DNA from: Ruminococcaceae bacterium UBA5905
GTDB lineage: Bacteria > Bacillota > Clostridia > Oscillospirales > Acutalibacteraceae
Assembly (NCBI GenBank): GCA_002431285.1
Contig: DJEF01000007.1
Location: forward strand, 26,320-63,165
Reading direction: 5' to 3'
DNA: 36,846 nt
The notes under the pieces: model-generated
The model's input: only the letters and a program-made list of their open reading frames with translations
Told to the model about the DNA's origin: nothing
Databases searched by the model: none
Shown here: one piece after another, positions 14,484-21,827 of the stretch
Position numbering within the stretch: the stretch's first letter is position 1
Layout: every line of letters starts with the position of its first letter
Program-made: the position numbers and the translations under genes

Positions 14484-15014
14484 ATGATATGCAACGCCGA
14501 AAAAGCGTGTTGCTTTATCGGGCATCGGACAATTGAGGGGGAAACGGCTCTGTGGCAACGGATTCGTTGTGCGGTCGAGCGGCTGATCCGGCAGGATGTG
14601 GAAGAATTCATTTTCGGCGACCGCTCCGAATTCAACGACCTGTGCAATGAGGTGGTGACGGAGCTGCAGCAGGAGTATCCCAAGATCCGCCGGATCCAGT
14701 TCCGCGTGGCGCATCCGGTGCCGGAGACGTATCCCATGCGATTTACGCAAGGGGGATATGACGAGAGCGCGTTCCCCGGGGGTATCCATCGGGCGGGCCG
14801 GGCGGCGTATATGGAGCGCAATGAGGCAATGATACGCGCCAGTCAGTATTGTATTTTCTATTATAATCCTTTATATACACCGAAACCGTATCGCCGTCCC
14901 CGGCACACGGCGGGTAAGGCGCCGTCCCCCAGCGGCACCCGCCTTGCATACCAGTATGCACAGGAACAGAAAAAGGTATGCATCAATCTGTATACACCGC
15001 CCGGCAGGGGATAG
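14484..15014 (+). CDS. SLOG-family protein (DUF1273-like)
   Basis: 176 aa. The N-terminal CCFIGHRTI is the nucleotide-binding-like start typical of SLOG/DprA-type Rossmannoid proteins of the DUF1273 group. It is followed by EEFIFGDRSEFNDLCNEVVT and, later, the segment GRAAYMERNEAMIRASQYCI with YYNP. A positively charged linker and SGTRLAYQYAQEQKKVCINL close the domain. These features match a family common in Firmicutes. SLOG domains are thought to bind nucleotide-derived ligands and occur in several nucleotide-signalling and defence contexts, but no specific role is established here. Start ATG has a weak ribosome site. Divergent from two XRE genes; ends at a strong terminator that overlaps the stop codon. 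Confidence 0.85.
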   Translation: MICNAEKACCFIGHRTIEGETALWQRIRCAVERLIRQDVEEFIFGDRSEFNDLCNEVVTELQQEYPKIRRIQFRVAHPVPETYPMRFTQGGYDESAFPGGIHRAGRAAYMERNEAMIRASQYCIFYYNPLYTPKPYRRPRHTAGKAPSPSGTRLAYQYAQEQKKVCINLYTPPGRG

Positions 15015-15038
15015 CCGACGGCCGTCGTCCCCTTTTTT
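15006..15038 (+). terminator. Terminator of the SLOG-family gene
   Basis: Stem AGGGGA / TCCCCT with an inner self-complementary CGACGGCCGTCG, then TTTTT. The stop codon TAG (15012-15014) lies inside the hairpin. Confidence 0.85.
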
Positions 15039-15176
15039 CGCACAAAGCCGCCCGGGGCATCGTGCCCGGGGCGGCCGGTGGAAACAAAAAGGCAAAATGC
15101 GCAAGAGGGGAAGGGGGGCGAACAGGGTAAAAACCCGGCAAATCTCAAAAATATGTCGAATTTGTAAAATTGGGGG
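15039..15176. other. Short gap with one strong GC hairpin
   Basis: GCCGCCCGGGGCA (15047-15059) and TGCCCGGGGCGGC (15063-15075) form a 13-base stem with one mismatch and a TCG loop. No T-run follows. No gene seen before the pyrR promoter. Confidence 0.5.
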
Positions 15177-15205
15177 TTGACAAACGCCCCACAGGCGCGT
15201 ATAAT
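15177..15205 (+). promoter_or_regulatory. Promoter of pyrR-uraA
   Basis: TTGACA (15177-15182), 17-base spacer, TATAAT (15200-15205): consensus sigma-A promoter feeding the PyrR attenuator leader. Confidence 0.9.
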
Positions 15206-15228
15206 GCGCTTTAGAAAAAAGGTTCTTC

Positions 15229-15343
15229 TTTAAGAGCGGTACCGTGATGCCGACAAGAGACTGAATAGAGACAGCGGGTGCAGTGCGCCCGGGTCTGTGT
15301 TGTGTTGCGATCTTGTCGAGTGGGTACGACAGGATCTTTTTTT
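15229..15343 (+). promoter_or_regulatory. PyrR-dependent transcription attenuator
   Basis: TTTAAGAGCGGTACCGTGAT (15230-15249), then GCCGACAAGAG, fits the PyrR-binding anti-antiterminator pattern (TTTAA...GTxCxGxGAxGC...AAG). CGACAAGA (15251-15258) is exactly complementary to TCTTGTCG (15311-15318), the 5' arm of the terminator GATCTTGTCG/CGACAGGATC with TTTTTTT. These are the three mutually exclusive parts of a pyr attenuator. With UMP, PyrR would bind the leader and let the terminator form. Confidence 0.85.
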
Positions 15344-15375
15344 ATGCCACCGAGACCGGAAAGGGGAGACACGCT

Positions 15376-15921
15376 ATGGAAGAGACCCGCACCCTACTGA
15401 TGGATGAGGATACGGTGCGCCGCACGGTGATGCGGATGTCCCACGAGATCGTGGAGAAAAACCGGGGCGTGGACGATCTGGTGCTGGTGGGGATCCGCCG
15501 CCGGGGCGCGCCGCTGGCCCAGATGATCGGGGCGAACATCGCCCGTATCGAGGGCGTGGAGGTCCCCTGCGGGATGCTGGACATCAACTTCTACCGGGAC
15601 GACCTGACGAAAGCCTCCGACGCCCCGGTGCTGAAGAAAGCCGAGATGCCCTTTTCGGTGGTGGACAAGCGGGTGGTGCTGGTGGACGATGTGCTGTTCA
15701 CCGGGCGCACCGTGCGGGCGGCCATCGAAGCCATTTTCGCCCTGGGCAGACCCCGCTGCATCCGGCTGGCGATTCTGGTGGACCGGGGGCACCGGGAGCT
15801 GCCCATTCGGGCGGACTATGTAGGCAAAAACATCCCCACCTCCCTGCGGGAGACGGTGGCGGTGCAGCTCCCCGAATTCGACGGCGTGACCCGGGTGGAG
15901 CTGGTGCGCCGGGGCGATTGA
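15376..15921 (+). CDS. pyrR: Bifunctional pyr operon attenuator PyrR / uracil phosphoribosyltransferase
   Basis: 181 aa, normal PyrR length. ATG 15376 follows AAGGGGAG by 7 bases; in-frame upstream codons would lie inside the terminator. Type I PRTase fold: the PRPP-binding motif VVLVDDVLFTGRTVRAA (about residues 99-115), the hood segment DINFYRDDLT, and the RNA-binding-associated LVDRGHRELPIRADYVGKN. PyrR binds leader mRNA when UMP is high and promotes termination; it also has weak uracil PRTase activity in characterised relatives. Here it precedes a uracil permease only, with no pyr biosynthetic genes in the window. Confidence 0.96.
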   Translation: MEETRTLLMDEDTVRRTVMRMSHEIVEKNRGVDDLVLVGIRRRGAPLAQMIGANIARIEGVEVPCGMLDINFYRDDLTKASDAPVLKKAEMPFSVVDKRVVLVDDVLFTGRTVRAAIEAIFALGRPRCIRLAILVDRGHRELPIRADYVGKNIPTSLRETVAVQLPEFDGVTRVELVRRGD

Positions 15922-15981
15922 TGCGGCTCATCCCCCGTCAAGGGGTTTGACATATAAAACTATAACGCAGGAGGAACGATC

Positions 15982-17334
15982 ATGAAACTGAACTATGACA
16001 TCCAAGACCGGCCGAAATTCGGCCAGCTGCTGGTGTTCGCTTTCCAGCAGCTGCTGGCGATCCTGGCGGCGACCATCGCCGTGCCCGCCATCGTGGGCAA
16101 CGGTATGCAGCAGTCCGCCGCCCTGTTCGGCGCCGGTGTGGGCACCATCGTGTATCTGCTGTTCACCAAATTCCGCAGCCCCGTGTTCCTGGGCAGCTCT
16201 TTCGCGTTCATCGGCTCCATGCTGGCGGCTTTCGCCGGGGCGGTGTCGGTGCAGGCGGGCTATATGGGCCTGCTGCTGGGCGCTGTTTTCGCCGGTCTGG
16301 TGTATGTGGTGATCGCCCTGGTGGTTAAGGTGGCCGGCGTGGGCTGGATCAACAAGCTGATGCCCGCCGTCGTCATCGGACCCACCGTGTCCATCATCGG
16401 TCTGTCGCTGGCGGGCAACGCCGTGGGCGACCTGACGCTGGGCAAGGTGCTGGACGCCGAGGGCAACTCCGTCGCCAATCCCTACATCTGCCTCATCTGC
16501 GGTCTGGTGACCCTGTTCACCGTTATGCTCTGCTCCGCTTACGGTAAGAAAATGACCAAGCTGATCCCCTTCATCCTGGGCATCCTCGCCGGCTACGCGG
16601 TGGCGGCGATCTTCACCGTCATCGGCAATGTGACCGACAACCCCGCCCTGCAGGTCATCAACTTCAGCGTGTTCGAGGGGCTCAAGTTCTTCGAGGTGCC
16701 GGACTTCACCTTCCTGGAGGCCTTCAAGGGCGCGAAGGAGATCAACGGGCAGTACATCGCCACGGTCGCGGTCGCCTATGTGCCGGTGGCATTCGTGGTG
16801 TTCGCTGAGCACATCGCCGACCACAAGAACCTCAGCTCCGTCATCGGCAAGGATCTGCTGGAGGAGCCCGGCCTGCACCGCACCCTGCTGGGCGACGGCG
16901 TCGGCTCCATCGCGGGCGCGTTCTTCGGCGGCTGCCCCAACACCACCTACGGTGAGTCGGTGGGCTGCGTGGCCATCACCGGCAACGCCTCGGTGGTCAC
17001 CATCCTGGCGACCGCCATCCTCGCCATCGTGATCTCCTTCTTCGGACCCTTCGTGACCTTCCTGGCGACCATCCCCAACTGCGTGATGGGCGGCGTGTGC
17101 GTGACCCTCTACGGGTTCATCGCGGTCTCCGGTCTGAAGATGATCCAGGATGTGGACCTGGGCCAGAACAAGAACCTGTTTGTGGTCGCCACCATCCTCA
17201 TCACCGGTATCGGCGGTCTGACCGTCTCCTTCGGAAAGGTGACCCTCACCGCTGTGGCCTGCGCCCTGATCCTGGGCATCGTGGCAAACCTCCTGCTGAA
17301 AAATGCCAAAGAGGACACCGAGTCGGCGGAATAA
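15982..17334 (+). CDS. uraA: Uracil permease (UraA/PyrP, NCS2 family)
   Basis: 450 aa, with a hydrophobic pattern of about 14 membrane segments. NCS2 signatures: FQQLLAILAATIAVPAI in the first span, FLGSSFAFIGS, LMPAVVIGPTVSIIGLSLA, the substrate-site region FAEHIADHKNLS with the central Glu, and GGCPNTTYGESVGC, typical of uracil transporters. Start ATG is preceded by GGAGGAACG. 60 bases downstream of pyrR with no terminator, so cotranscribed and regulated by the PyrR attenuator. Function: proton-coupled uracil uptake across the cytoplasmic membrane. The symbol pyrP is used for the same gene in Bacillus. Followed by a GC-rich hairpin. Confidence 0.95.
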   Translation: MKLNYDIQDRPKFGQLLVFAFQQLLAILAATIAVPAIVGNGMQQSAALFGAGVGTIVYLLFTKFRSPVFLGSSFAFIGSMLAAFAGAVSVQAGYMGLLLGAVFAGLVYVVIALVVKVAGVGWINKLMPAVVIGPTVSIIGLSLAGNAVGDLTLGKVLDAEGNSVANPYICLICGLVTLFTVMLCSAYGKKMTKLIPFILGILAGYAVAAIFTVIGNVTDNPALQVINFSVFEGLKFFEVPDFTFLEAFKGAKEINGQYIATVAVAYVPVAFVVFAEHIADHKNLSSVIGKDLLEEPGLHRTLLGDGVGSIAGAFFGGCPNTTYGESVGCVAITGNASVVTILATAILAIVISFFGPFVTFLATIPNCVMGGVCVTLYGFIAVSGLKMIQDVDLGQNKNLFVVATILITGIGGLTVSFGKVTLTAVACALILGIVANLLLKNAKEDTESAE

Positions 17335-17368
17335 GCCGATCGGCGCTCCGAAACCCTGTGGCTCTGTG

Positions 17369-17402
17369 GACCCCGCGACGGTTGCAAGACCGCCGCGGGG
17401 TC
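17369..17402 (+). terminator. Terminator-like hairpin after uraA
   Basis: GACCCCGCG-A-CGGT / ACCG-C-CGCGGGGTC around TTGCAAG-type loop bases; stable, but with only a short T-run (TCTTG). Confidence 0.7.
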
Positions 17403-17467
17403 TTGTGCGTTCCGGGGACGCTGCCTGCGGCGGCGGGGGAGAGGGATACCAAAAAATCGGGCAAAAA

Positions 17468-17483
17468 TGTTTCACGTGAAACA
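17468..17483. other. parS: parS centromere site (second copy)
   Basis: Exact palindrome TGTTTCACGTGAAACA, identical to the copy at 5491-5506, in the uraA-rpsF intergenic region only 26 bases from the left end of the insertion sequence. Confidence 0.93.
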
Positions 17484-17509
17484 TTTTCGCCCACTGCATT
17501 TCCGAAAAA

Positions 17510-18556
17510 TGTAGGTTTGTCAAACATATTGTACAGCGAACTCATTTGGAGAGAGCCAATGGAGAGGCCTCATGGGCAAGTTATTCGAACGGCGAAGATG
17601 GACGGTGAGCTGCTTTGCAAAGTCGTCCAGAGAATAAAACGAATGACAGGAATAGAAACGTTTTTGATCCTCACGGTGGCTGCGCTCGACCTTGCCGTTG
17701 TGCCGGGGCGTGTAAGGACGGATCAGCTTGTGCCGGATCCCCAGTTCTGCGGCAGTCCGTTCAAATCGCGTCTGTTTGTCCCGCTTACTGTTTGAGAACC
17801 GGTTGGTGAACTCGAAACCGTTGTCCGTTTGGACGCATTCCACGCGGATCCCGTGGCGCGCATACCACTCTGCCAGTTTGCGCAAAAAATCTGCTGAGGA
17901 GTAGGTAGACTGCTCCGGATAGGCAGCCAGAAAACGCAGCCGGGTGAACTCGTCGATGGCAGTGTACTGGAACAGCCGCAGTTCCGGATCGGCGATGCAC
18001 TTCCTCGGGACGACCTTCACGTCTACCTGTATCCGCTCTCCGGGACGTGTCATTTGCTCATAAGGCTTTGGCGTGTATGCCTTTTGAGGCTTTTCCTGCG
18101 GGAACAGTCCCATTTTGCGCATCACCCGGAACAAGCTTTCCGGGCAGCGGGTATACCCGCGCTTTTTCAGCCGATGCCATAACTCGATCATCCCGAGATC
18201 CGGGTTTCGGCGGCGCATATCCCAGATGAGCTTCAGTTCCTCCTCGGTATGCTGATTTGGATGGCTGTGAGGGCGTCTGGACTGGCAGACGAGGGAGGCC
18301 GCCGTCCCGTCCCAGCGCTGTTTCCAGAAGTAGATGTAGGAGCGGCTTTTGTTGTATTTGCGGCTTGCACGGCTGACACCGTACTTTTCGGCATACTTCA
18401 TTAACGATTGACGGTAGGCCATGTCTTGTGTTATACTGTTGCTCATGAGAGATATGGCTCCTTTCGCTAGTTTTGTGTAGCAACTTAACTTTAGCACATG
18501 AGGCCATATCTCTCAACCTTTTTATTTCACTGTCCAAGATGTATTGTACACCTACA
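17510..18556 (-). mobile_element. IS481-family insertion sequence
   Basis: Left end TGTAGGTTTGTCAAACATAT and right end (reverse strand) TGTAGGTGTACAATACATCT can be aligned as terminal inverted repeats matching at 21 of 29 positions. They enclose one DDE transposase gene, 1047 bases in all. No target duplication is obvious in the flanks (AAAAA on the left, GTCTGC on the right), so the copy is old or the ends recombined. It lies between a parS and the rpsF promoter. Confidence 0.82.
17520..18446 (-). CDS. IS481-family transposase (DDE integrase-core)
   Basis: 308 aa from ATG 18446, chosen because GAAAGGAGCC is 9 bases upstream; the frame extends 17 codons further without a ribosome site. The N-terminal helix-turn-helix region (KYAEKYGVSRASRKYNKSRS) is followed by an rve-type catalytic core. 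The DDE triad appears as the Asp in IQVDVKVV, the Asp in VQTDNGFEF and the Glu in NGKVERSHREDQ. The C-terminus ends SPNEFAVQYV. The coding 3' end runs into the left terminal repeat. It appears full length, with no internal stop, so it may be active. Confidence 0.92.
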   Translation of the reverse strand: MSNSITQDMAYRQSLMKYAEKYGVSRASRKYNKSRSYIYFWKQRWDGTAASLVCQSRRPHSHPNQHTEEELKLIWDMRRRNPDLGMIELWHRLKKRGYTRCPESLFRVMRKMGLFPQEKPQKAYTPKPYEQMTRPGERIQVDVKVVPRKCIADPELRLFQYTAIDEFTRLRFLAAYPEQSTYSSADFLRKLAEWYARHGIRVECVQTDNGFEFTNRFSNSKRDKQTRFERTAAELGIRHKLIRPYTPRHNGKVERSHREDQKRFYSCHSFYSLDDFAKQLTVHLRRSNNLPMRPLHWLSPNEFAVQYV

Positions 18557-18585
18557 GTCTGCGCGCTCATTCAGGAAAAAACTTC

Positions 18586-18614
18586 TTGACTTAATGCCGA
18601 AAGAGTGATAGAAT
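18586..18614 (+). promoter_or_regulatory. Promoter of rpsF-ssb-rpsR
   Basis: TTGACT (18586-18591), 17-base spacer, TAGAAT (18609-18614), starting 30 bases after the end of the insertion sequence, which therefore left the promoter intact. Confidence 0.8.
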
Positions 18615-18647
18615 AGACAGGCTCGTGAGAATCTACGGGCTATCCTT

Positions 18648-18669
18648 GCCTTGTCCGGAGAGACAAGGC
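18648..18669 (+). promoter_or_regulatory. Leader hairpin before rpsF
   Basis: Perfect stem GCCTTGTC / GACAAGGC with loop CGGAGA. It could be part of a ribosomal-protein S6:S18 autoregulatory leader, in which a CCG element is expected, but I cannot establish the full motif. Confidence 0.4.
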
Positions 18670-18695
18670 CATTAGACCATAAGGAGGTGCAATCT

Positions 18696-18995
18696 ATGCC
18701 CACAGTAAAAGCATCCTATGAGGCGCTGTTCGTTTTCTCTCTGAAGAACGGGGAGGAGGCTGTCGCCGAACTCAAGGAGAAGTTTCGTGCACTGATCGAG
18801 CAGAATGCGGAGATCGGTGAGGTCGATGATTGGGGCAAGCGCAAGCTGGCCTATCTGATCAACGACGAGGCGGAAGGCTACTATGTGCTGTACAATTTTG
18901 TCAGCGGTCCGGCCTTCCCGGCAGAGCTGGAGCGTGTCAGCGGTATCACCGACGGCGTGCTGCGCTCGATGGCTGTTCGTAAGAACGAGAACTAA
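18696..18995 (+). CDS. rpsF: 30S ribosomal protein S6
   Basis: 99 aa. Start ATG 18696 is set by AAGGAGGTG seven bases upstream; an upstream in-frame codon lacks this. The sequence follows the bacterial S6 pattern: YEALFVFSLKNGEEAVAELK, then VDDWGKRKLAYLINDEAEGYY and the end ITDGVLRSMAVRK. S6 binds 16S rRNA with S18 in the platform of the small subunit. First gene of rpsF-ssb-rpsR, the conserved arrangement in bacteria. Thirteen bases separate it from ssb. Confidence 0.96.
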   Translation: MPTVKASYEALFVFSLKNGEEAVAELKEKFRALIEQNAEIGEVDDWGKRKLAYLINDEAEGYYVLYNFVSGPAFPAELERVSGITDGVLRSMAVRKNEN

Positions 18996-19008
18996 GGAGG
19001 GAGCCTGC

Positions 19009-19455
19009 ATGAATTCCATCTGTCTGATGGGTCGCCTGACCGGCGAGCCGGAGCTGAAAACGACCCAGAGCGGAATTTCCGTCACCAGTTTCAGTGTGGC
19101 GGTGGATCGTGCCTATCGCTCCAAGGATCAGGAGCGGCAGACCGATTTTATTAACTGCGTGGCCTGGCGGCAGACGGCTGAGTTTATCACCCGTTTTTTC
19201 CACAAGGGCAACCGCATCGCTCTGCAAGGCTCTCTGCAATCCCGCAACTACACCGCGAATGACGGCAGCAAACGCACCGCCTATGAGGTTGTAGTGGACA
19301 ACGCTTTCTTCTGCGAGTCCAAGGGCGGCCAGTCCGCCGGGGCTCCGAGCTACGATTCCCAGATTCCGCAGCCCAGCGAGGCGAAGCCTGCATTCTCCAC
19401 CGCCAATACCGGCGATTTTGAGGAGATTCTCAGCGATGAGGAGCTGCCGTTCTGA
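19009..19455 (+). CDS. ssb: Single-stranded DNA-binding protein
   Basis: 148 aa. Start ATG 19009 after AAGGAGGGAG. N-terminal OB fold about residues 1-105: ICLMGRLTGEPELKTTQSG, then FINCVAWRQTAEFI and GSLQSRNY. The linker is short. The acidic tail ends SDEELPF, a version of the conserved C-terminal tip that recruits repair and replication partners. Middle gene of rpsF-ssb-rpsR, so its level is tied to ribosomal protein synthesis. Protein length is at the shorter end for the family. Confidence 0.96.
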   Translation: MNSICLMGRLTGEPELKTTQSGISVTSFSVAVDRAYRSKDQERQTDFINCVAWRQTAEFITRFFHKGNRIALQGSLQSRNYTANDGSKRTAYEVVVDNAFFCESKGGQSAGAPSYDSQIPQPSEAKPAFSTANTGDFEEILSDEELPF

Positions 19456-19494
19456 TTGGGAACCGCTGATTTTTGAGTAAAGGAGGCCTTTTTC

Positions 19495-19749
19495 ATGGCT
19501 GAAAGAACCGAAAGACCCGAGCGCCCCATGCGCGGCCGGAAGGGTCATCGCAAGGTGTGCCAGTTCTGCGTCGATAAGATCGACTACATCGACTACAAGG
19601 ATGTGGCCCGTCTGCGCCGGTATATGTCCGAACGGGCGAAGATCCTGCCCCGGCGTGTGACCGGCACCTGCGCCCAGCATCAGAGAGAGCTGACGACGGC
19701 GATCAAGCGCGCCCGTCAGGTTGCCCTGGTGCCCTTCGTCACCGACTGA
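19495..19749 (+). CDS. rpsR: 30S ribosomal protein S18
   Basis: 84 aa. Start ATG 19495 follows AAAGGAGG. Typical S18 body [20 protein letters not shown], then [20 protein letters not shown] and [20 protein letters not shown]. The N-terminal extension is Arg/Glu-rich. CxxC in the first motif suggests a zinc-binding type S18, although only two cysteines are there and a third occurs in GTCAQH. Last gene of the operon, followed by a strong terminator. Confidence 0.96.
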   Translation: MAERTERPERPMRGRKGHRKVCQFCVDKIDYIDYKDVARLRRYMSERAKILPRRVTGTCAQHQRELTTAIKRARQVALVPFVTD

Positions 19750-19773
19750 GTACGGTGCGATTATCCGCAACCG

Positions 19774-19809
19774 AACCGCCCCGATGCCTGCTGCGTCGGG
19801 GCGGTTTTT
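19774..19809 (+). terminator. Terminator of rpsF-ssb-rpsR
   Basis: Perfect 11-base stem AACCGCCCCGA / TCGGGGCGGTT and a following TTTC. Strong intrinsic terminator. Confidence 0.9.
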
Positions 19810-19872
19810 CGCGTATTCCCCGCCCTGTGGGCGGCGGACACAGAGATTTTTTGGAGAAATACGGAAAAACCG

Positions 19873-19900
19873 TTGCGTATTTCTGAGTTTGTGGTATAAT
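19873..19900 (+). promoter_or_regulatory. Promoter of asp23 (and possibly the nusB operon)
   Basis: TTGCGT (19873-19878), 16-base spacer, TATAAT (19895-19900), leaving a ~90-base leader before the Asp23-family start. Confidence 0.8.
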
Positions 19901-19997
19901 GGAACGGTAATGGAGCGGCGTATGGTATCGGCGCCGCCGGAGCATACTGTTTGGGGCGGTGCGCCGCCTTGCATAACGCAAAGGAGGAACTGTATCT

Positions 19998-20360
19998 ATG
20001 GATGCAAAAGAATTCAAAACGGCCGAGGGGAGCTGCATCATTTCCGAAGAAGTGATCGCTTCCATTGCGTCCACCGCTGCTGCAGAAGTGGCTGGTGTAG
20101 CGGGTATGGCCAGCCGTCCCGCCGATCTGCGGGGGATCATCGCCCCCTCCTCCGCCTCCAAATCCATCCGGGTCGTGAACAACGAAAATGAGACGGTGCT
20201 GGATGTGTATTTGAACCTGAAGCAGGGCGCCCGGATCCAGGAGACGGCTGCGCAGGTGCAGCACGATGTGAAGGTGGCGGTGCAGGCCATGACCGGTAAG
20301 CCGGTCACGCGGGTCAATGTCCATGTGGTGGGCATGACGCTGGAAGAAAAGAGCGTATAA
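19998..20360 (+). CDS. Asp23/Gls24 family envelope stress response protein
   Basis: 120 aa, with start ATG 19998 after AAAGGAGG. Asp23 (formerly DUF322) signatures: ISEEVIASIASTAAAEVAGV near the start, SIRVVNNENETVLDVYLNLK in the middle and VTRVNVHVVGM near the end. The short acidic tail is typical. Family members form membrane-associated or cytosolic assemblies and respond to cell-envelope stress in staphylococci, but the precise role in Clostridia is unknown. The position just before nusB is common in Firmicutes. A 100-base gap with a weak hairpin (about 20372-20405) lies between this gene and nusB. Confidence 0.92.
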   Translation: MDAKEFKTAEGSCIISEEVIASIASTAAAEVAGVAGMASRPADLRGIIAPSSASKSIRVVNNENETVLDVYLNLKQGARIQETAAQVQHDVKVAVQAMTGKPVTRVNVHVVGMTLEEKSV

Positions 20361-20460
20361 TATCGACAGAGCGGCTCTCCGCAGCGGTGGAGGGCCTTTC
20401 TGCTCTGTTGCGGTGCATAAATATACGAAGAATGTAACTTGAAAACAGGAGTGTGTATCC

Positions 20461-20874
20461 ATGACAAGACGGGAATCACGGGAACAGGCATTTGCCCTGA
20501 TGTTTGAAAAATCCTTTCGGGACAAGCCGGTGGACGAGCTGGCGGCGGAAGCGGCGGAGGCGCGTGACGTAGGCACTTCCGGGTTTTCTATGACGCTGGC
20601 CCGGGGGACGGAGGCTCACGTGGAGGAGATCGACGAGCGCATCGCGGCCTGTTCTCATAAGTGGAACAAGGAGCGCATCTCTCGGGTGGCGCTGGCGGTC
20701 ATGCGGGTGTCGGTGTACGAGATGCTGTATGAGCGGGATATTCCCGCCAGCGTGTCCATCAATGAGGCGGTGGAGCTGGCGAAGAAATACGGCGGCGAGG
20801 ACGACTCCTCCTTTGTCAACGGGATTTTGGGCACCATTGCCCGCAGTCTCCCGCCGGAGAGCGACGCTCGATGA
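20461..20874 (+). CDS. nusB: Transcription antitermination protein NusB
   Basis: 137 aa. Start ATG 20461 after ACAGGAGTG. All-helical NusB fold: REQAFALMFEKSF, KWNKERISRVALAVMRVSVY and SINEAVELAKKYGGEDDSSF, followed by VNGILGTIAR. NusB with NusE (S10) binds boxA RNA and supports rRNA transcription. First gene of the compact operon continuing to recN. Its stop overlaps the next start by four bases (ATGA), indicating translational coupling. Confidence 0.95.
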   Translation: MTRRESREQAFALMFEKSFRDKPVDELAAEAAEARDVGTSGFSMTLARGTEAHVEEIDERIAACSHKWNKERISRVALAVMRVSVYEMLYERDIPASVSINEAVELAKKYGGEDDSSFVNGILGTIARSLPPESDAR

Positions 20875-21827
20875 GTCGGTTTCTGGGGCTGGATACCAGT
20901 AACTACACCACCTCGGCAGCGGTGTGGGAGGATGGCTGTATCCGGCAGGAAAAGCAGCTGCTGCCGGTGAGGCCCGGCGAGATGGGGCTGCGCCAGAGCG
21001 ATGCGGTGTTCCATCACACCCGGCAGCTGCCGGAGGTGCTGGAGCGGCTGCTGGCGGGATCCCCCGGCGGCTTTCGGGCAGTGGCGGCGTCGGATCGTCC
21101 TCAGCAAAAGGACGGCTCCTATATGCCCTGCTTTCTGGTAGGGTGGGGCGCTGCCCGACAGCTGGCGGCGGTGCTGGATGTGCCCCTGTATCGTTTCACC
21201 CACCAGCAGGGGCACGTAGCGGCGGCGTTGTACGGCGCCGATGCGCTGGAGCTGCTGGATCGGCCTTTTCTGGCATTCCACGTCTCCGGCGGCACCACCG
21301 ATGCGCTGCTGGTGGAGCCGGACGCGGAGGAAATTCTTCGCTGCCGGGTGGTGGGACATTCACTGGATCTGAAAGCGGGCCAGCTCATCGACCGGGTGGG
21401 CGGTATGCTGGGGCTGCCGTTTCCCGCCGGGCCGGCGCTGGAGCGGCTGGCGGTGTCTGCGGCGGAGGAAAAATCGGGGAAACTGCCCCGTCCCTGCCTG
21501 CGGGGCTGCGACTGTCACCTGTCCGGGGTGGAGAATCAGTGTCGCGACCGATTGGAACGGGGGGAACCCCCGGCACAGGTCGCCCGGTTTTGTCTGGATA
21601 GCGTAGAGGCGGCCGTGACGGGGATGACCGAGGCGCTGCTCGGAGCGTATGGACCGCTCCCGCTGGTGTATGCCGGGGGCGTGATGTCCAACGCCCGGCT
21701 GCGGGAGCGGCTGACCGCCCGGTTCGGCGGACGGTTTGCACCGCCGGCGTTTTCGGCGGATAACGGGGCGGGCATCGCCTGCCTGTGTCATATAGCGGAG
21801 GAACGGTCATGCAGGTCATATCGGTAG
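20871..21827 (+). CDS. Kae1/TsaD-like (peptidase M22 superfamily) protein
   Basis: 318 aa, with an ASKHA fold. Starts FLGLDTSNYTTSAAVW, has the metal-binding-like HQQGH at about residues 106-110 (HxxxH as in TsaD), then FHVSGGTTDALLV, GMLGLPFPAGPALERL, YAGGVMSNARLRERL and SADNGAGIA with the conserved Asp. These match TsaD/Kae1, which makes threonylcarbamoyladenosine in tRNA. This protein is shorter and more divergent than canonical TsaD, so it is likely the second Kae1-like paralogue seen in Clostridia rather than TsaD itself. Start overlaps nusB; the stop overlaps xseA by 19 bases. Function uncertain. Confidence 0.82.
   Translation: MSRFLGLDTSNYTTSAAVWEDGCIRQEKQLLPVRPGEMGLRQSDAVFHHTRQLPEVLERLLAGSPGGFRAVAASDRPQQKDGSYMPCFLVGWGAARQLAAVLDVPLYRFTHQQGHVAAALYGADALELLDRPFLAFHVSGGTTDALLVEPDAEEILRCRVVGHSLDLKAGQLIDRVGGMLGLPFPAGPALERLAVSAAEEKSGKLPRPCLRGCDCHLSGVENQCRDRLERGEPPAQVARFCLDSVEAAVTGMTEALLGAYGPLPLVYAGGVMSNARLRERLTARFGGRFAPPAFSADNGAGIACLCHIAEERSCRSYR

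Noticed and set aside
15928..17523. Long minus-strand frame opposite uraA, rich in His, Asp and Gly
   Set aside because: A shadow frame of the permease; the apparent HGDHG-type repeats mirror codons of membrane segments.
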